Assembly: GCA_029287965.1 (NCBI GenBank)
Contig: JARFQC010000060.1
Span: forward strand, 1 to 6,747
Length of the DNA: 6,747 nucleotides
Source of the DNA: Arenicellales bacterium
GTDB lineage: Bacteria > Pseudomonadota > Gammaproteobacteria > BMS3Bbin11
Direction: 5' to 3'
Part shown: piece after piece, positions 6,167-6,747 of the stretch
How positions within the stretch are numbered: the first letter of the stretch is position 1
Layout: every line of letters starts with the position of its first letter
The notes under the pieces: model-generated
What the model was told of the DNA's origin: nothing
The model's input: the letters and a program-made list of their open reading frames with translations, nothing else
The model's database searches: none
Made by a program: the position numbers and the translations under genes

Positions 6167-6249
6167 AATATTCCTAGAATTGAGAAGGTTAATTCGATCT
6201 ACTGGTAAGTAATAAGCTTGGCTTCCATATCACTAAAGAGTAGGCAGAA

Positions 6250-6747
6250 CTAGAACCTGACAACCGGTTTACTGCCATGTTCGATCCAGCCGTGGATCAT
6301 TTTCTTTGTAGTGAAGCCGCTTGAACAGTTGCCTTTTTTATCAATGACTATCACGCCACCGCGCCCTTTTACTTTGCGGGTCAGGTAGTCAATGCCTGCC
6401 TGGGTAGCCTGGGAGGCATTCATATCTCTCAGTAGCATGAAGTCAGAAATGGTTTTGGAGATGACCGTGCGCATAAAGTCCTCGCCATACCCGGTAGCGG
6501 ACACGGCGCAGGTTTCGTTGTCTGCGAACACGCCGGCACCGACGATAGGTGAATCGCCTACACGGCCCATGCGCTTGTTGACTATGCCACCGGTCGAAGT
6601 GGCGGAAGCAAGATTGCCCTGCGGGTCACGGGCGATAGCACCGATAGTGCCGTATTTCTGGTCTTCGCTGTCTTCTTCCGTGTCATCGTGATCGAGCATG
6701 ATTTTGTGTTGGAGGCGCGCCTGCCTGAGTTGTTCAACTCTGTCAGG
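6250..6747 (-). CDS. iaaA: Isoaspartyl peptidase / plant-type L-asparaginase, C-terminal part
   Basis: An Ntn-hydrolase that cleaves beta-aspartyl (isoAsp) dipeptides and asparagine; family members self-cleave to form alpha and beta subunits. The frame runs off the right edge with no stop, so 165 residues are visible of a usual length of about 320. Sixteen codons precede the internal ATG at 6697-6699 and match the family (RVEQLRQARLQHK), so that ATG is not the start. The autocleavage site is KYG-T-IGA; the nucleophile Thr codon is at 6646-6648. Downstream are STGG, GRVGDSP (substrate-binding Arg and Asp) and SATGYGE (second-shell Thr and Gly), all intact, then KGRGGVIVIDKKG. The beta subunit is complete at 132 residues, slightly shorter than in E. 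coli IaaA. The linker before the Thr is strikingly acidic (LDHDDTEEDSED). These enzymes are normally cytoplasmic. A small unrecognised gene follows 92 bp downstream. Confidence 0.94.
   Translation of the reverse strand, partial: PDRVEQLRQARLQHKIMLDHDDTEEDSEDQKYGTIGAIARDPQGNLASATSTGGIVNKRMGRVGDSPIVGAGVFADNETCAVSATGYGEDFMRTVISKTISDFMLLRDMNASQATQAGIDYLTRKVKGRGGVIVIDKKGNCSSGFTTKKMIHGWIEHGSKPVVRF

Noticed and set aside
5910..6167. Plus-strand frame of 85 codons
   Set aside because: It is the antisense of the small acidic protein; rich in Ser, Thr and Cys as expected of a shadow, with no ribosome-binding site.

Overview
The window looks like ordinary chromosomal DNA from a proteobacterium, most likely a gammaproteobacterium. 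The clues are a long MscK/KefA-type mechanosensitive channel, two small Gram-negative outer-membrane beta-barrels with signal peptides and C-terminal aromatic residues, a tRNA-Gly gene with an encoded CCA end, and an intergenic repeat of the GTCATTCCGG...CCGGAATGAC kind common in proteobacterial genomes. Nothing in the sequence allows a genus call.

Layout from left to right. The 3' end of a plus-strand gene (to 145), probably an SRPBCC/polyketide-cyclase-like protein, faces everything else, which is on the minus strand. An 80-bp nested palindromic repeat (170-249) sits in the convergent gap. Then come a 179-aa outer-membrane barrel (294-833), a 1137-aa MscK-type channel (904-4317) and tRNA-Gly(CCC) (4361-4434). 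A roughly 455-bp stretch without a convincing protein gene follows (4435-4889); it ends in a perfect 12-bp hairpin with a T-run on the plus strand. Next are a second, 217-aa outer-membrane barrel (4890-5543), a 302-bp intergenic region carrying a 13-bp direct repeat, a small unrecognised acidic protein (5846-6157), and the C-terminal half of an isoaspartyl peptidase/L-asparaginase (6250 to beyond the right edge).

On the minus strand the order of transcription is peptidase, small protein, barrel 2, tRNA-Gly, mscK, barrel 1. The tRNA lies only 43 nt upstream of mscK and no good promoter is visible between them, so a tRNA-mRNA transcript is possible. Barrel 1 follows mscK by 70 bp and has its own perfect TATAAT box. 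MscK and barrel 1 are both envelope proteins and may share osmotic or envelope conditions, but this is inference.

I found no clear new biological system. The items most worth a second look are a candidate small RNA ending at the 4850-4880 terminator, a hairpin enclosing the start codon of the unrecognised small protein, the paired direct repeats upstream of barrel 2, and the tRNA-Gly(CCC) whose body resembles the UCC isoacceptor.
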